In this document: piece after piece, positions 32,268 through 41,864 of the stretch
Layout: the number at the start of each line of letters is the position of its first letter
Numbering within the stretch: the first letter of the stretch is position 1
DNA from: Clostridia bacterium
GTDB lineage: Bacteria; Bacillota; Clostridia; Christensenellales; Borkfalkiaceae
Assembly: GCA_017621735.1 (NCBI GenBank)
Contig: JAGASM010000008.1
Span: 1-41,941, forward strand
Direction of reading: 5' to 3'
Length of the DNA stretch: 41,941 nt
The notes under the pieces: model-generated
Told to the model about the DNA's origin: nothing
Seen by the model: only the letters and a program-made list of their open reading frames with translations
Database searches by the model: none
Made by a program: the position numbers and the translations under genes

Positions 32268-32783
32268 TTAGATGAGTTCTTTATAATCGGCAAGGTCTTT
32301 GATGCAAGCCGTGCCGCGGGAGATTGCCGTAACGCCCGTTCTTGCAAGTTCCAAAATGCCGTAAGGGCGGAGCATGTTGACAAAGCCGTCTAATTTGATC
32401 GGTTTTCCCGTCAATTCCAAAATGGTCGCTTCGTTGGAAACGTCGACGATATTCGCGCGGAAAATTTGACTGAGTTCGTGAATTTCGCTTCTCGTCGTGC
32501 TGTCCGTCTTTACTTTGATGAGCAAAAGTTCGCGGAATACGGCGTCGTCCTTGACGTACTGGATCTTTTTGACGTCGATGAGTTTGTCCATTTGCTTCAT
32601 CATTTGTCCGAGAATGTAATCGTCCCCGTTCAAAACGATGGTCATGCGGGAATATGCTTCGTCCTCCGTTGCGCAAACGGAGAGGGAATCGATGTTATAT
32701 CCGCGGCGTGCAAAGAGCGCGGAAACGCGCGTCAAGACACCGCTTTTGTTAGAAACGAGCGCGCTGATCGTGTAGTGGTTCAT
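32268..32783 (-). CDS. ilvH: Acetolactate synthase small (regulatory) subunit
   Basis: ACT-domain regulatory subunit, 171 residues, which activates IlvB and confers valine feedback. HYTISALVSNKSGVLTRVSALFARRGYNIDSL-type opening is read at the N-terminus (residues 3-34; key NKSGVLTRVSALFARRG), and a C-terminal ALS_ss domain follows (TGKPIKLDGFVNML). It starts one base after the ilvB stop with GGAGG inside ilvB. Confidence 0.95.
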   Translation of the reverse strand: MNHYTISALVSNKSGVLTRVSALFARRGYNIDSLSVCATEDEAYSRMTIVLNGDDYILGQMMKQMDKLIDVKKIQYVKDDAVFRELLLIKVKTDSTTRSEIHELSQIFRANIVDVSNEATILELTGKPIKLDGFVNMLRPYGILELARTGVTAISRGTACIKDLADYKELI

Positions 32784-32784
32784 A

Positions 32785-34440
32785 TTATTCCTCCCATTCG
32801 GTCATAATCGTGTCGTACGTTTGCCCCGGTTTGATCATAGGCAATACGTTTTCGTCTTCGCTGATTCTGCAATCGACGAGGACGGGTTCTTGGATGGAGA
32901 ACGCTTTTGTAAGGACGGGGACGATGTCCTCTTCCTTTTCAATTTTAAGTCCCACCGCACCGAAACTTTCCGCAAATTTAACGTAGTCCGTTTGCTTTTG
33001 GACGTTCGTTTGCGAAAAACGTCTGCCGTAGAAAATCTTTTGCCATTGTCGAACCATGCCGAGTGCGTGATTGTTCATCAGCAAAATCGTAATCGGTAAT
33101 TTGTTGGTAACCGCCGTGGAAAGTTCGTTTAAGTTCATGTTGAACGAACCGTCCCCCGTGATAAAGACGACGTGTTTTCCCGTACCGATCGCCGCGCCGA
33201 TGGACGCGCCGAATCCGTAGCCCATCGTGCCCAAGCCGCCGCTTGTGCAAAGGGTACGCGGTTTTTCAAAGGGGAAATACTGTGCCGTCCACATTTGGTG
33301 TTGACCGACGTCCGTACAAACGACGTGTTCTTTTGGTGCAAGACGCGCCGCTTCCATAATAATTTTGTGCCCGAGTTCAGGCATTTTTGCCTTTTTCGCT
33401 TCCTCTTTTTTCCAAGCGGAAACCTTGTCTGCAAACGCGTGCGATTTTGCGTCGGCGAGCAGGGGCAGGAGCGTTTTCAAACTTTCTTTTACGTCGCCGA
33501 GAACGGAATGCGTTACGGGGACGTTTTTGTTGATTTCCGAATCGTCAATGTCAATTTGAACGACCGTCTTATCCTTTGCAAACCGATCGCGGTTTAAGGC
33601 GACGCGGTCGGAAAAACGGGTGCCGACGGCGATGATACAATCGCTTTCCATGCATGCTTTTGCTGCGGTTGCCGTGCCGTGCATGCCCATCATTCCCAAA
33701 AAGAGGGGATGAGATGCGGGGAACGCGCCCAAGCCCATCAGCGTACAAGCGACGGGAGCGTTGAGTTTTTCGGCAAGAAGGCGTACTTCTTCCGCCGCTT
33801 CGGAGGCAACGGTGCCGCCGCCCACCATAATCAAGGGACGCGTGCTCTTTGCAATCGCTTCCGCCGCGCTTTCAACCGCTTCTTTTGCGACGGGTTTGCG
33901 TGCCTTTTTCACGGGGATCGCCTCTTCGTAATCCGCTTCTGCAATTTGCACGTTTTTCAAAATATCGATTAAAACGGGACCTTTTCTCCCCGAATTTGCA
34001 ATGAGGAACGCCTCACGGACGACGTCCGCAAGTTCGTTTACGTCTTTGACGATAAAATTATGCTTGGTGATCGGCATAGTAATGCAAGTAATGTCGATTT
34101 CTTGGAAAGAATCTCTTCCGAGCATTTGAATGCCGACGTTCCCCGTAATGGCAACGAGGGGGATAGAATCCATAAACGCCGTCGCAATCCCCGTAACGAG
34201 GTTTGTTGCGCCGGGGCCGCTCGTCGCAATGCAAACGCCCACCTTTCCCGTAGAGCGCGCGTAGCCGTCGGCGGCGTGCGCCGCACCCTGTTCGTGCGAG
34301 GTGATGACGTGGCGAATGTTTCCGTCACGGTAAAGCGCGTCGTAAATGTCCAAGACCGTTCCGCCGGGATAGCCGAAGACGGTATCGACGCCTTGTTCTT
34401 TCAAACAGTTGATCAGGATTTCCGCACCGATTTTTTTCAT
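32785..34440 (-). CDS. ilvB: Acetolactate synthase large (catalytic) subunit
   Basis: Thiamine diphosphate enzyme that condenses two pyruvate, or pyruvate and 2-oxobutyrate, in the first shared step of valine, leucine and isoleucine synthesis. 551 residues. The cofactor-activating Glu is in TSHEQGAAHAADGYAR and the TPP/Mg motif is GDGSFNMNLNEL with LLMNNHALGMVRQWQ. First gene of the operon; GGGAG lies 9 bases before the ATG. Confidence 0.97.
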   Translation of the reverse strand: MKKIGAEILINCLKEQGVDTVFGYPGGTVLDIYDALYRDGNIRHVITSHEQGAAHAADGYARSTGKVGVCIATSGPGATNLVTGIATAFMDSIPLVAITGNVGIQMLGRDSFQEIDITCITMPITKHNFIVKDVNELADVVREAFLIANSGRKGPVLIDILKNVQIAEADYEEAIPVKKARKPVAKEAVESAAEAIAKSTRPLIMVGGGTVASEAAEEVRLLAEKLNAPVACTLMGLGAFPASHPLFLGMMGMHGTATAAKACMESDCIIAVGTRFSDRVALNRDRFAKDKTVVQIDIDDSEINKNVPVTHSVLGDVKESLKTLLPLLADAKSHAFADKVSAWKKEEAKKAKMPELGHKIIMEAARLAPKEHVVCTDVGQHQMWTAQYFPFEKPRTLCTSGGLGTMGYGFGASIGAAIGTGKHVVFITGDGSFNMNLNELSTAVTNKLPITILLMNNHALGMVRQWQKIFYGRRFSQTNVQKQTDYVKFAESFGAVGLKIEKEEDIVPVLTKAFSIQEPVLVDCRISEDENVLPMIKPGQTYDTIMTEWEE

Positions 34441-34472
34441 AGTAGATACTCCCGAAAATTTTAGTTCCTATT

Positions 34473-34501
34473 ATTGTATAAAAAAATAACCGTTTTGTCA
34501 A
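34473..34501 (-). promoter_or_regulatory. Promoter of the ilv-leu operon
   Basis: Minus-strand TTGACA (34496-34501), 17-base spacer, TACAAT (34473-34478). The start near 34466 leaves a leader of only about 25 bases, too short for a T-box or peptide attenuator. Upstream to 34594 is AT-rich and holds imperfect dyads (for example around ATGCAAATAATTGCAA, 34570-34585) that could be regulator sites. Confidence 0.8.
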
Positions 34502-34594
34502 GCGGTTAGAAAGATTTATTATATATCGATTGCGCGAGAGGGGAAATTTTTCTACAAAATTATACAATTATGCAAATAATTGCAAAATTTATAC

Positions 34595-34621
34595 AAAAAC
34601 CCGTCCGCTTTTGCGGACGGG
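34595..34621 (-). terminator. argH terminator
   Basis: CCCGTCCGC, loop AAAA, GCGGACGGG and then TTTTT on the minus strand, 8 bases after the argH stop. Confidence 0.92.
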
Positions 34622-34628
34622 AAAACGG

Positions 34629-36008
34629 TTAGTTTAAGTATTTTTTCAAGCGGCGTTTGATGGAAAGAAGTCCCGCTTTTGCGGCGCTCCGCGAAGAGCC
34701 GCCCACGGAATTTCTCGCTTCCGCCGAGGCGCGCGTCGTTACCGCGGAAAGAACGTCTTCGTCAAACGCGTCCGACGCATCGCGGAATTCCTTCAAGGAA
34801 AGCGCGGTAAGGGGCTTATTCTTTTCAATGCAGTAGCGCACGATCTTCCCCGTAATTGCGTGTGCGTCGCGGAAGGGGATTCCCTTCTTTGCAAGGTAGT
34901 CGGCAATGTCCGTTGCGGTAGCGTAGCCTTCGCCCGCCGCGTCGTACATGCGGTTGACGTTGAACGTCATCTTGCTCATCATTGCGGTATAGATGGAAAG
35001 ACAGTTGCAAAGGGTGGTTTCCGCATCGAAAAATCCTTCTTTGTCCTCTTGCAAATCTTTGTTGTACGCAAGGGGAAGGCCCTTGATCGCCGTTAAAATC
35101 GCCGTCAAATGACCGAGCACCCTGCCCGATTTTCCGCGAACGAGTTCGGGGATGTCGGGGTTTTTCTTTTGCGGCATAATGGAAGAACCCGTCGAATATT
35201 CGTCGGGGATTACCCAGTAACCGAATTCGTCCGACGTGTACAAAATGGTATCCTCGCAAAGGCGGGAGAGGTGCATCATCGTAAGGGAGGCGCAGAAGAG
35301 ATATTCCGCAATAAAATCGCGGTCGGAAACTGCGTCGAGGGAGTTTTGCGAAATGCTGTCAAAATGGAGCAGTTCGCGGGTAATTTCACGGTTGATGGGA
35401 TAAGACGTCCCCGCGAGCGCGGCGCTGCCGAGAGGCATCACGTTCATGCGGGCGCGGCAAGCGGCAAAACGGTCCAAATCGCGAAGGAACATTTCCGAAT
35501 ATGCGTTGAAGTATTGCGCGCAGTTGATCGGTTGCGCCTTGCGGAGATGGGTAAATCCGGGCATCACGTATTTTACGTTGGCGCTTGCAAGGGAGCAAAG
35601 GGTATCGACAAGGGCGGCGAGGAGCGACTGCACCTTGTCTAAACTTTCCCGCACGTAAAGGCGCATATCCGTTGCGACTTGGTCGTTACGCGAGCGTGCG
35701 GTATGCAATTTTTTTCCTACCTGTCCCACGCGGGAAACAAGTTCGTTTTCCACGAAAGAGTGGATGTCTTCCGCGCCTTGGACGGGAAGACTTCCCGTTT
35801 CGACGTCCGAAAGAATAGAGGTCAATCCGTCGATGATGACGGCGGATTCCTCTTGCGTAATCATTCCGCAAGCGCCGAGCATGGTTGCATGCGCGATGGA
35901 AGCGGTAATGTCCACGCGGTAAAGTTTTTTGTCGAATGAAAGGGATTCGTTAAATACGTCCGCATCCGCCGCGGTGGGTTTGTCAAATCTTCCTTCCCAA
36001 AGTTTCAT
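34629..36008 (-). CDS. argH: Argininosuccinate lyase
   Basis: Last enzyme of arginine synthesis, cleaving argininosuccinate to arginine and fumarate. 459 residues of the fumarase/aspartase superfamily; the signature GSSIMPQKKNPDIPE carries the catalytic serine, and the N-terminus MKLWEGRFDKPTAAD is typical. The ATG at 36008 follows GAGGCGAA; the frame extends 13 codons further without support. It stands alone: argG is not beside it. Minus-strand promoter and terminator frame it as a single-gene unit. Confidence 0.96.
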   Translation of the reverse strand: MKLWEGRFDKPTAADADVFNESLSFDKKLYRVDITASIAHATMLGACGMITQEESAVIIDGLTSILSDVETGSLPVQGAEDIHSFVENELVSRVGQVGKKLHTARSRNDQVATDMRLYVRESLDKVQSLLAALVDTLCSLASANVKYVMPGFTHLRKAQPINCAQYFNAYSEMFLRDLDRFAACRARMNVMPLGSAALAGTSYPINREITRELLHFDSISQNSLDAVSDRDFIAEYLFCASLTMMHLSRLCEDTILYTSDEFGYWVIPDEYSTGSSIMPQKKNPDIPELVRGKSGRVLGHLTAILTAIKGLPLAYNKDLQEDKEGFFDAETTLCNCLSIYTAMMSKMTFNVNRMYDAAGEGYATATDIADYLAKKGIPFRDAHAITGKIVRYCIEKNKPLTALSLKEFRDASDAFDEDVLSAVTTRASAEARNSVGGSSRSAAKAGLLSIKRRLKKYLN

Positions 36009-36045
36009 AAAATTCGCCTCTTTTTGAAAAATATCTATCTTGAAC

Positions 36046-36074
36046 ATCTTACTCTATTTGCCGTAAAAAAGCAA
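36046..36074 (-). promoter_or_regulatory. argH promoter
   Basis: Minus-strand TTGCTT (36069-36074), 17-base spacer, TAAGAT (36046-36051). Moderate match; no clear arginine box was recognised. Confidence 0.5.
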
Positions 36075-36132
36075 GCGGTTTACGCTTTTATTCGCTTTTT
36101 TCCCGTGATTTTCGGAAAAACCCTCTTTTCCA

Positions 36133-36161
36133 TTGACAGAAATTGCGGAATGGGATAAAAT
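36133..36161 (+). promoter_or_regulatory. ruvC promoter for an apparently leaderless mRNA
   Basis: TTGACA (36133-36138), 17-base spacer, TAAAAT (36156-36161). The ruvC ATG begins 6 bases after the -10 element, exactly where transcription should start. Confidence 0.82.
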
Positions 36162-36167
36162 AAACGT

Positions 36168-36665
36168 ATGATTATTTTAGGGTTGGACCCCGGAATCGGG
36201 ACAATGGGATACGGTGTGGTGGAGAAGGATTCCCGCGGGAACTGCCGCGCCGTCGATTACGGCGTCGTCAAAACGCCGAAAGAAGAAAATCTCGCCGTGC
36301 GCCTTTGCATGCTTGAAGAAGGAGTCAACCGTATTTTGGACAAATATAATCCCGACGAGGTGGCAATGGAAGAGTTGTTCTTTTCCAAAAACATCACGAC
36401 GGGAATCGCCGTTGCGCATGCGCGCGGAGTGATGCTCATGACTTGCTGTAAGCGATGCGGGCGTATTTTCGAGTATACGCCCAACCAAATCAAGCAAGCG
36501 CTTACGGGGTACGGCAAGGCGGATAAGGGGCAAATGCAACGGGTTGTTGCGGCGCATTTGCATTTGAACGCCATTCCTCGCCCCGACGATGCGGCGGATG
36601 CGCTCGGCGTCGCGCTTTGTCATGCGTTTACAAGTCGTTTCGGCGCGCTGTTCGGCGTGCGCTAA
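36168..36665 (+). CDS. ruvC: Holliday junction endonuclease RuvC
   Basis: Resolves Holliday junctions with RuvAB by paired nicks. 165 residues. The acidic catalytic set is present: Asp7 (LGLDPGIG), Glu68/69 (MEELFF), and the C-terminal PDDAADALG with Asp141 and Asp144. The start cannot lie further downstream without losing Asp7, and no ribosome binding site precedes it, so translation is probably leaderless. First gene of ruvC-ruvA-ruvB-queA. Confidence 0.96.
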   Translation: MIILGLDPGIGTMGYGVVEKDSRGNCRAVDYGVVKTPKEENLAVRLCMLEEGVNRILDKYNPDEVAMEELFFSKNITTGIAVAHARGVMLMTCCKRCGRIFEYTPNQIKQALTGYGKADKGQMQRVVAAHLHLNAIPRPDDAADALGVALCHAFTSRFGALFGVR

Positions 36666-36677
36666 AAAAGGAAAATT

Positions 36678-37271
36678 ATGATCGGATATTTGAAAGGAAA
36701 AGTAAAATATATCTCTCCGGAGTACGTTCTTTTGGAAGTAAACGGCGTCGGGTACGAAATCGTTTGCTCGGGGGCGGCGTTTTCTCGTTTAAGCGGTGCG
36801 GACGAGGGGGAAGTTTATACCTATTTGCAGGTAAAAGAGGACGGGGTAACCCTTTTCGGGTTTGCCGACGTACAGGAAAAATCCCTCTTTTTGAAACTTG
36901 TTTCCGTGTCGGGCGTCGGGGCGAAAATGGCGATATCCGTCCTTTCTTCTATGCGCCCCTCCGAGGTGTCGGAAGCGATCGCCACGGCGGACAGTAAGCG
37001 CCTTTCGGCGGTAAAAGGGCTTGGGAAAAAGACGGCGGAGCGCATAATTTTGGAACTTCACGGAAAAATTTCCGCAGACGAATTACTTGGATCAAGCGTT
37101 GCAACGGGAAGCGTTCCGATGCCCTCTTCCGCAGAAGACGACGACGCGGTCGCCGCGCTCATGGGGCTTGGATTTACCAAGGCGGAAAGCGCGCGTGCCG
37201 TGGAACGCGCAAAGGCAAGCGGTGCGGTTACCGTAGAACAGATCATCGCCGCCGCATTGAGGGGGATGTAA
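36678..37271 (+). CDS. ruvA: Holliday junction branch migration protein RuvA
   Basis: Tetrameric junction-binding subunit that loads the RuvB motor. 197 residues: an N-terminal OB fold (MIGYLKGKVKYISPEYVLLE), two helix-hairpin-helix motifs (VSGVGAKMAISVL; VKGLGKKTAERIILEL at about residues 113-128), a flexible linker and the C-terminal RuvB-binding domain (AVAALMGLGFTKAESARAV). AAAAGG precedes the ATG, 12 bases after ruvC. Confidence 0.96.
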   Translation: MIGYLKGKVKYISPEYVLLEVNGVGYEIVCSGAAFSRLSGADEGEVYTYLQVKEDGVTLFGFADVQEKSLFLKLVSVSGVGAKMAISVLSSMRPSEVSEAIATADSKRLSAVKGLGKKTAERIILELHGKISADELLGSSVATGSVPMPSSAEDDDAVAALMGLGFTKAESARAVERAKASGAVTVEQIIAAALRGM

Positions 37272-37274
37272 ACG

Positions 37275-38321
37275 ATGTTTGAAGATTACGGCGAAGAGAG
37301 ATTGCTTTCGAGTACGAAGAGCGATTACGATTTTGAAGAAAACGTGCTCCGTCCCAAAACGATGGAAGATTACGTCGGGCAAGATAAGGTAAAGGCGAAT
37401 TTGAGCGTATACATGTCTGCGGCGAAAGCGCGGGGCGAGGCGCTCGACCACGTTCTTTTGTACGGGCCTCCCGGGCTTGGAAAGACGACGCTTGCGCATA
37501 TCATCGCCAACACGATGGGGACGCAAATCAAGTTGACGAGCGGGCCTGCCATCGAGCGTTCGGGCGATTTGGCGGCAATTTTAACCAACCTTAACGAAGG
37601 GGATATTTTATTCATCGACGAAATTCACAGACTCAACCACGCGGTGGAGGAAATTTTGTATTCGGCGATGGAGGACTACGCGCTCGATATCATTGTGGGC
37701 AAAGGTCCGTCGGCGCGAAATATCCGTTTTTCACTGAAAAAGTTTACGCTCATCGGGGCGACAACGCGTGCGGGAATGCTTTCGTCCCCTTTGCGCGACC
37801 GTTTCGGCATCATGTGTCGCTTGGATATGTATACGCCCGTCGAACTGCAACGCATCGTAGAGCGTTCGGCGCGTACGCTTGGGATCTCCGCGCAAGAGGC
37901 GGGAAGTTTCGAAATCGCGCGCCGTTCCCGCGGGACGCCTCGTATTGCAAACAGACTGTTAAAGCGGGTGCGCGACTTTTCGGCGGTTGCGGGGAATCGC
38001 ACCATTACGGAAGCGGACGCAAAACGCGCGTTGGCGCAAATGGAGATCGACGAACTCGGTCTTGACGAAACGGATCGTAATCTACTGCGCGCGCTCATTG
38101 AAAAATTCGGCGGAGGACCTGCGGGACTTGACACGCTCGCCGCGACCATCAACGAGGACGTCAATACGATCGAGGACGTCTACGAACCGTACTTAATGCA
38201 ACTTGGATTTATCGCGCGGACGCCTCGCGGACGCGTTTGCCTCAAAGGCGGATACGAACACATGGGCGTTCCCATCACCGAGCGGGTGCGCAAACAAATT
38301 TCGATGTTCGATCCGGAATAA
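37275..38321 (+). CDS. ruvB: Holliday junction branch migration helicase RuvB
   Basis: AAA+ motor that drives branch migration. 348 residues. Walker A is [11 protein letters not shown], Walker B is [10 protein letters not shown], sensor 1 is [10 protein letters not shown], the arginine finger lies in PLRDRFG, and the C-terminal winged helix ends in [16 protein letters not shown]. The first 25 residues are an ordinary RuvB N-terminus. Three bases separate ruvA from ruvB. Confidence 0.97.
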   Translation: MFEDYGEERLLSSTKSDYDFEENVLRPKTMEDYVGQDKVKANLSVYMSAAKARGEALDHVLLYGPPGLGKTTLAHIIANTMGTQIKLTSGPAIERSGDLAAILTNLNEGDILFIDEIHRLNHAVEEILYSAMEDYALDIIVGKGPSARNIRFSLKKFTLIGATTRAGMLSSPLRDRFGIMCRLDMYTPVELQRIVERSARTLGISAQEAGSFEIARRSRGTPRIANRLLKRVRDFSAVAGNRTITEADAKRALAQMEIDELGLDETDRNLLRALIEKFGGGPAGLDTLAATINEDVNTIEDVYEPYLMQLGFIARTPRGRVCLKGGYEHMGVPITERVRKQISMFDPE

Positions 38322-38324
38322 GAA

Positions 38325-39350
38325 ATGGAACTGAAAAAAAGCGATTTTTGGTACAATTTACCCGAAGAGCAAATCGCGCAGACTCCCGCGGAGCCGCGCG
38401 ATTCTTCGCGTATGCTCGTTTATCACCGCGCGGAAAAAAAGGTGGAACATAAAATTTTCCGCGACGTGCTGTCCTATCTTCATAAGGGGGACGTGCTCGT
38501 CGTCAACCGCACGCGCGTGTTGCCTGCACGCTTGTTTGCCTTTACGCAAAACGGCGGAAAAGTAGAGGTGCTTCTTCTAAAAAGAGTCAACCTCGACGAA
38601 TGGGAAGTGCTCGTCCGCCCCGGAAAAAAATGCAAGCCGGGGGTGCGGCTCGTCGTCAACGACGAACTGTCGCTTACGGTGCAGTCTGTCACGGAAAGTG
38701 GAGAACGTATTGTAAAATTTGCGTACAAAGGTGCGTTTGAAGACGTCCTTTCCCGCGTGGGGACGATGCCTTTACCCCCGTATATTCGCGAAAAATTGCA
38801 CGATCCCGAGCGTTATCAAACGGTGTACAGTAAAGAAACGGGATCGGCGGCGGCACCGACGGCGGGGCTTCATTTTACGCCCGAGTTGCTTCGCGCCATT
38901 CAGGAGAAAGGGGTGGAGATTGCCGAAGTGCTTCTTCACGTCGGGCTTGGAACCTTTCGTCCCGTCAAAGAGGAAAACGTCCTCGACCACAAAATGCATT
39001 CGGAGTATTATGAGATCGGCGAAGAGGCGGCGGAGATCATCAACCGCGCAAAGCGGGAAAACCGTCGCGTCATTGCCGTCGGAACGACGTCCGTCAGGAC
39101 GCTTGAAACGGTGGCGAAGGAAGACGGCACGGTAACCGCTTGCAGCGGCAATACGGAAATTTTTATTTATCCGCCCTATCGGTTTAAGTGCGTCGACGCA
39201 TTGATTACCAACTTCCACCTTCCCGAAAGCACGCTTTTGATGCTTGTATCAAGCCTTTGTTCGCGGGAAGAAATTTTGTCCCTTTACGAGATTGCTGTGG
39301 GGGGTGGGTATCGGTTCTTCTCCTTCGGAGATAGTATGCTCGTCTTATAA
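38325..39350 (+). CDS. queA: S-adenosylmethionine:tRNA ribosyltransferase-isomerase
   Basis: Adds the epoxycyclopentane ring, derived from SAM ribose, to preQ1-modified tRNA in queuosine synthesis. 341 residues, full length. Motifs: [46 protein letters not shown] and the C-terminal [12 protein letters not shown]. It begins 3 bases after ruvB, an arrangement common in Firmicutes. Its last 20 bases are copied in the gap that follows. Confidence 0.97.
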   Translation: MELKKSDFWYNLPEEQIAQTPAEPRDSSRMLVYHRAEKKVEHKIFRDVLSYLHKGDVLVVNRTRVLPARLFAFTQNGGKVEVLLLKRVNLDEWEVLVRPGKKCKPGVRLVVNDELSLTVQSVTESGERIVKFAYKGAFEDVLSRVGTMPLPPYIREKLHDPERYQTVYSKETGSAAAPTAGLHFTPELLRAIQEKGVEIAEVLLHVGLGTFRPVKEENVLDHKMHSEYYEIGEEAAEIINRAKRENRRVIAVGTTSVRTLETVAKEDGTVTACSGNTEIFIYPPYRFKCVDALITNFHLPESTLLMLVSSLCSREEILSLYEIAVGGGYRFFSFGDSMLVL

Positions 39351-39966
39351 CCGTCGAAATACTGTGTTGCGCTGTGGCAACCTTCGGTCATTTACGCCTC
39401 AGTAAACTCCCTCAGGTTTTCCTCGCGCTCCTTGTCTTTCTCAGTTCTAAGCCAAGCAGTCTTGTATTCCGTAAAATTCGGGGATAGTATGTTCATCGTA
39501 TAGGCGGCGCATCTCTTTGTCGCGCTTGCGTTTTTCCTTGCTCATTTACGCATAGTAAACTCCCGTCGGAAAAGCCGCGCGCTTCTCGACCTGCTTGCCT
39601 CTACGAAGAACTGACCTGCATTCCGTAAAATTCGGCGATAGTATGCTCGTCTTATAACCGTCGAAATAGTTTGTCGAGTTTGCGCACTCCTCGGTTACGT
39701 ACGTCTATGTACGCTCCCGTCGTCGTTTGCGCACTCTCCTGCTCTTTCTCGGTTCTAAGCCAAGTAATCATACTTTTGTAAACGGCGCATCTCTTTGTCG
39801 CGCTTGCGTTTTTCCTTGCTCGTTTACGCATAGTAAACTTCCTCAGGTTTTCCTCGCGCGCCTTGTCTTTCTCGGTTTTAAGCCAAGCGATTTGCTTTTC
39901 ACATAACCGTCGAAATACGGTGCCATGCTGTGGCAACCTTCGGTTATTTACGCCTCAGTAAACTCC
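39347..39966. repeat. Repeat cluster between queA and tgt, with copies of the queA 3' end
   Basis: About 680 bp without a credible gene (39351-40029). Three interleaved families are visible. First, the queA end and following bases (TTCGGNGATAGTATGYTCRT core) appear at 39324-39360, 39477-39502 and 39631-39667. Second, a 64-bp block starting ATAACCGTCGAAATAC recurs at 39347-39410 and 39903-39966. Third, blocks containing GGCGCATCTCTTTGTCGCGC recur near 39504 and 39783. Each period contains a small hairpin, TTTAC/GTAAA, which in one copy is CGTAC/GTACG, a paired change. Confidence 0.85.
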
Positions 39967-39972
39967 CGTATT

Positions 39973-41160
<1,188 letters not shown>

Positions 41161-41227
41161 TTTTGCAAAAATCGCCCTAAAACAGGATGAAAAATAAGTG
41201 AAATGGAAATTCTTTCCTCGAAAACGC

Positions 41228-41256
41228 TTGCAAAAACGGACGGGAAAGGGTATCAT
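41228..41256 (+). promoter_or_regulatory. yajC promoter
   Basis: TTGCAA (41228-41233), 17-base spacer, TATCAT (41251-41256), about 30 bases before the yajC start. Confidence 0.65.
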
Positions 41257-41288
41257 AAAAGAGTAAAAAGAAAAAGGAGATTACAACT

Positions 41289-41762
41289 ATGTGGAATATT
41301 TTGGCGGAAGCGGCAGGCAATGAAAGTAAGTGGTTGAGTTACGTTTTGATCGGCGTACTTCTCGTTGCGGTGATTGCGATGTTTGCACTTTCCGGTAGAA
41401 AGAACAAACAAAGACAGCAAGAATATATGGAACAACTTGCGGCGATCCGTCCCGGTCATAAAGTCAAGACGGCGGGTGGCATTTGCGGAATCGTTGTAGA
41501 AGTTTGCGATGAAGACAATACCGTAATCATCGAAACGGGCAGCGAACAATCGGGCAAGTCGTATATCAAGATGGACAAAGAACTCATCGCTCAAACGGAC
41601 GCGAAGGGGGCTACCCAACTTGCACGCGAAGCGGCGGCTGCTGCAAAGCAAGCGGAAAAAGACGGTGCACCTGTTGAAGAAAATGCTCCTCAAGAGGAAG
41701 CGCCTGCAGAAGAAGCACCCGCAGAAGAAGCGGCGCCCGTTGAAGAAAAGGAAGAAAAATAA
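41289..41762 (+). CDS. yajC: Preprotein translocase subunit YajC
   Basis: Small accessory protein of the SecDF-YajC complex. 157 residues: one membrane helix at about 17-36 (LSYVLIGVLLVAVIAMFAL), then the conserved cytoplasmic domain (NKQRQQEYMEQLAAIRPGHKV; VKTAGGICGIV). The last 50 residues are an added low-complexity tail of Ala, Glu and Pro (repeats of APAEEA), longer than in typical YajC of about 100 residues. AAGGAG precedes the ATG. Terminator hairpins follow, so secDF is not directly co-transcribed. Confidence 0.93.
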   Translation: MWNILAEAAGNESKWLSYVLIGVLLVAVIAMFALSGRKNKQRQQEYMEQLAAIRPGHKVKTAGGICGIVVEVCDEDNTVIIETGSEQSGKSYIKMDKELIAQTDAKGATQLAREAAAAAKQAEKDGAPVEENAPQEEAPAEEAPAEEAAPVEEKEEK

Positions 41763-41772
41763 TTGAATTCGT

Positions 41773-41810
41773 ATAAGCCGTGCGCAAAATTGCGCACGGC
41801 TTATTTGTAT
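41773..41810 (+). terminator. yajC terminator
   Basis: A perfect 15-bp stem, ATAAGCCGTGCGCAA around AA, followed by TTG and an AT-rich tail. Confidence 0.8.
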
Positions 41811-41812
41811 AA

Positions 41813-41840
41813 AGAAAACCCCCAGATAGTCTGGGGGTTC
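41813..41840. terminator. Second hairpin after yajC
   Basis: AACCCCCAGA, loop TAG, TCTGGGGGTT. The T-run (GGGGGTTTTC) is on the minus strand, so it may stop antisense transcription, or simply insulate the next promoter. Confidence 0.6.
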
Positions 41841-41864
41841 AAAAAAGGCTTATGCCGTTCCAAC

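Noticed and set aside
31328..32275. 315-residue open frame on the plus strand across ilvD
   Set aside because: Ser/Pro-rich translation with no family features, fully antisense to an unmistakable ilvD.
34441..34501. T-box or CodY box before ilvB
   Set aside because: The leader is only about 25 bases. The best CodY-like stretch (AATTTTCGGGAGTAT) has five mismatches to the 15-base consensus.
39652..39936. 94-residue minus-strand frame in the queA-tgt gap
   Set aside because: It consists of translated repeat units, changes frame between copies and has no ribosome binding site.
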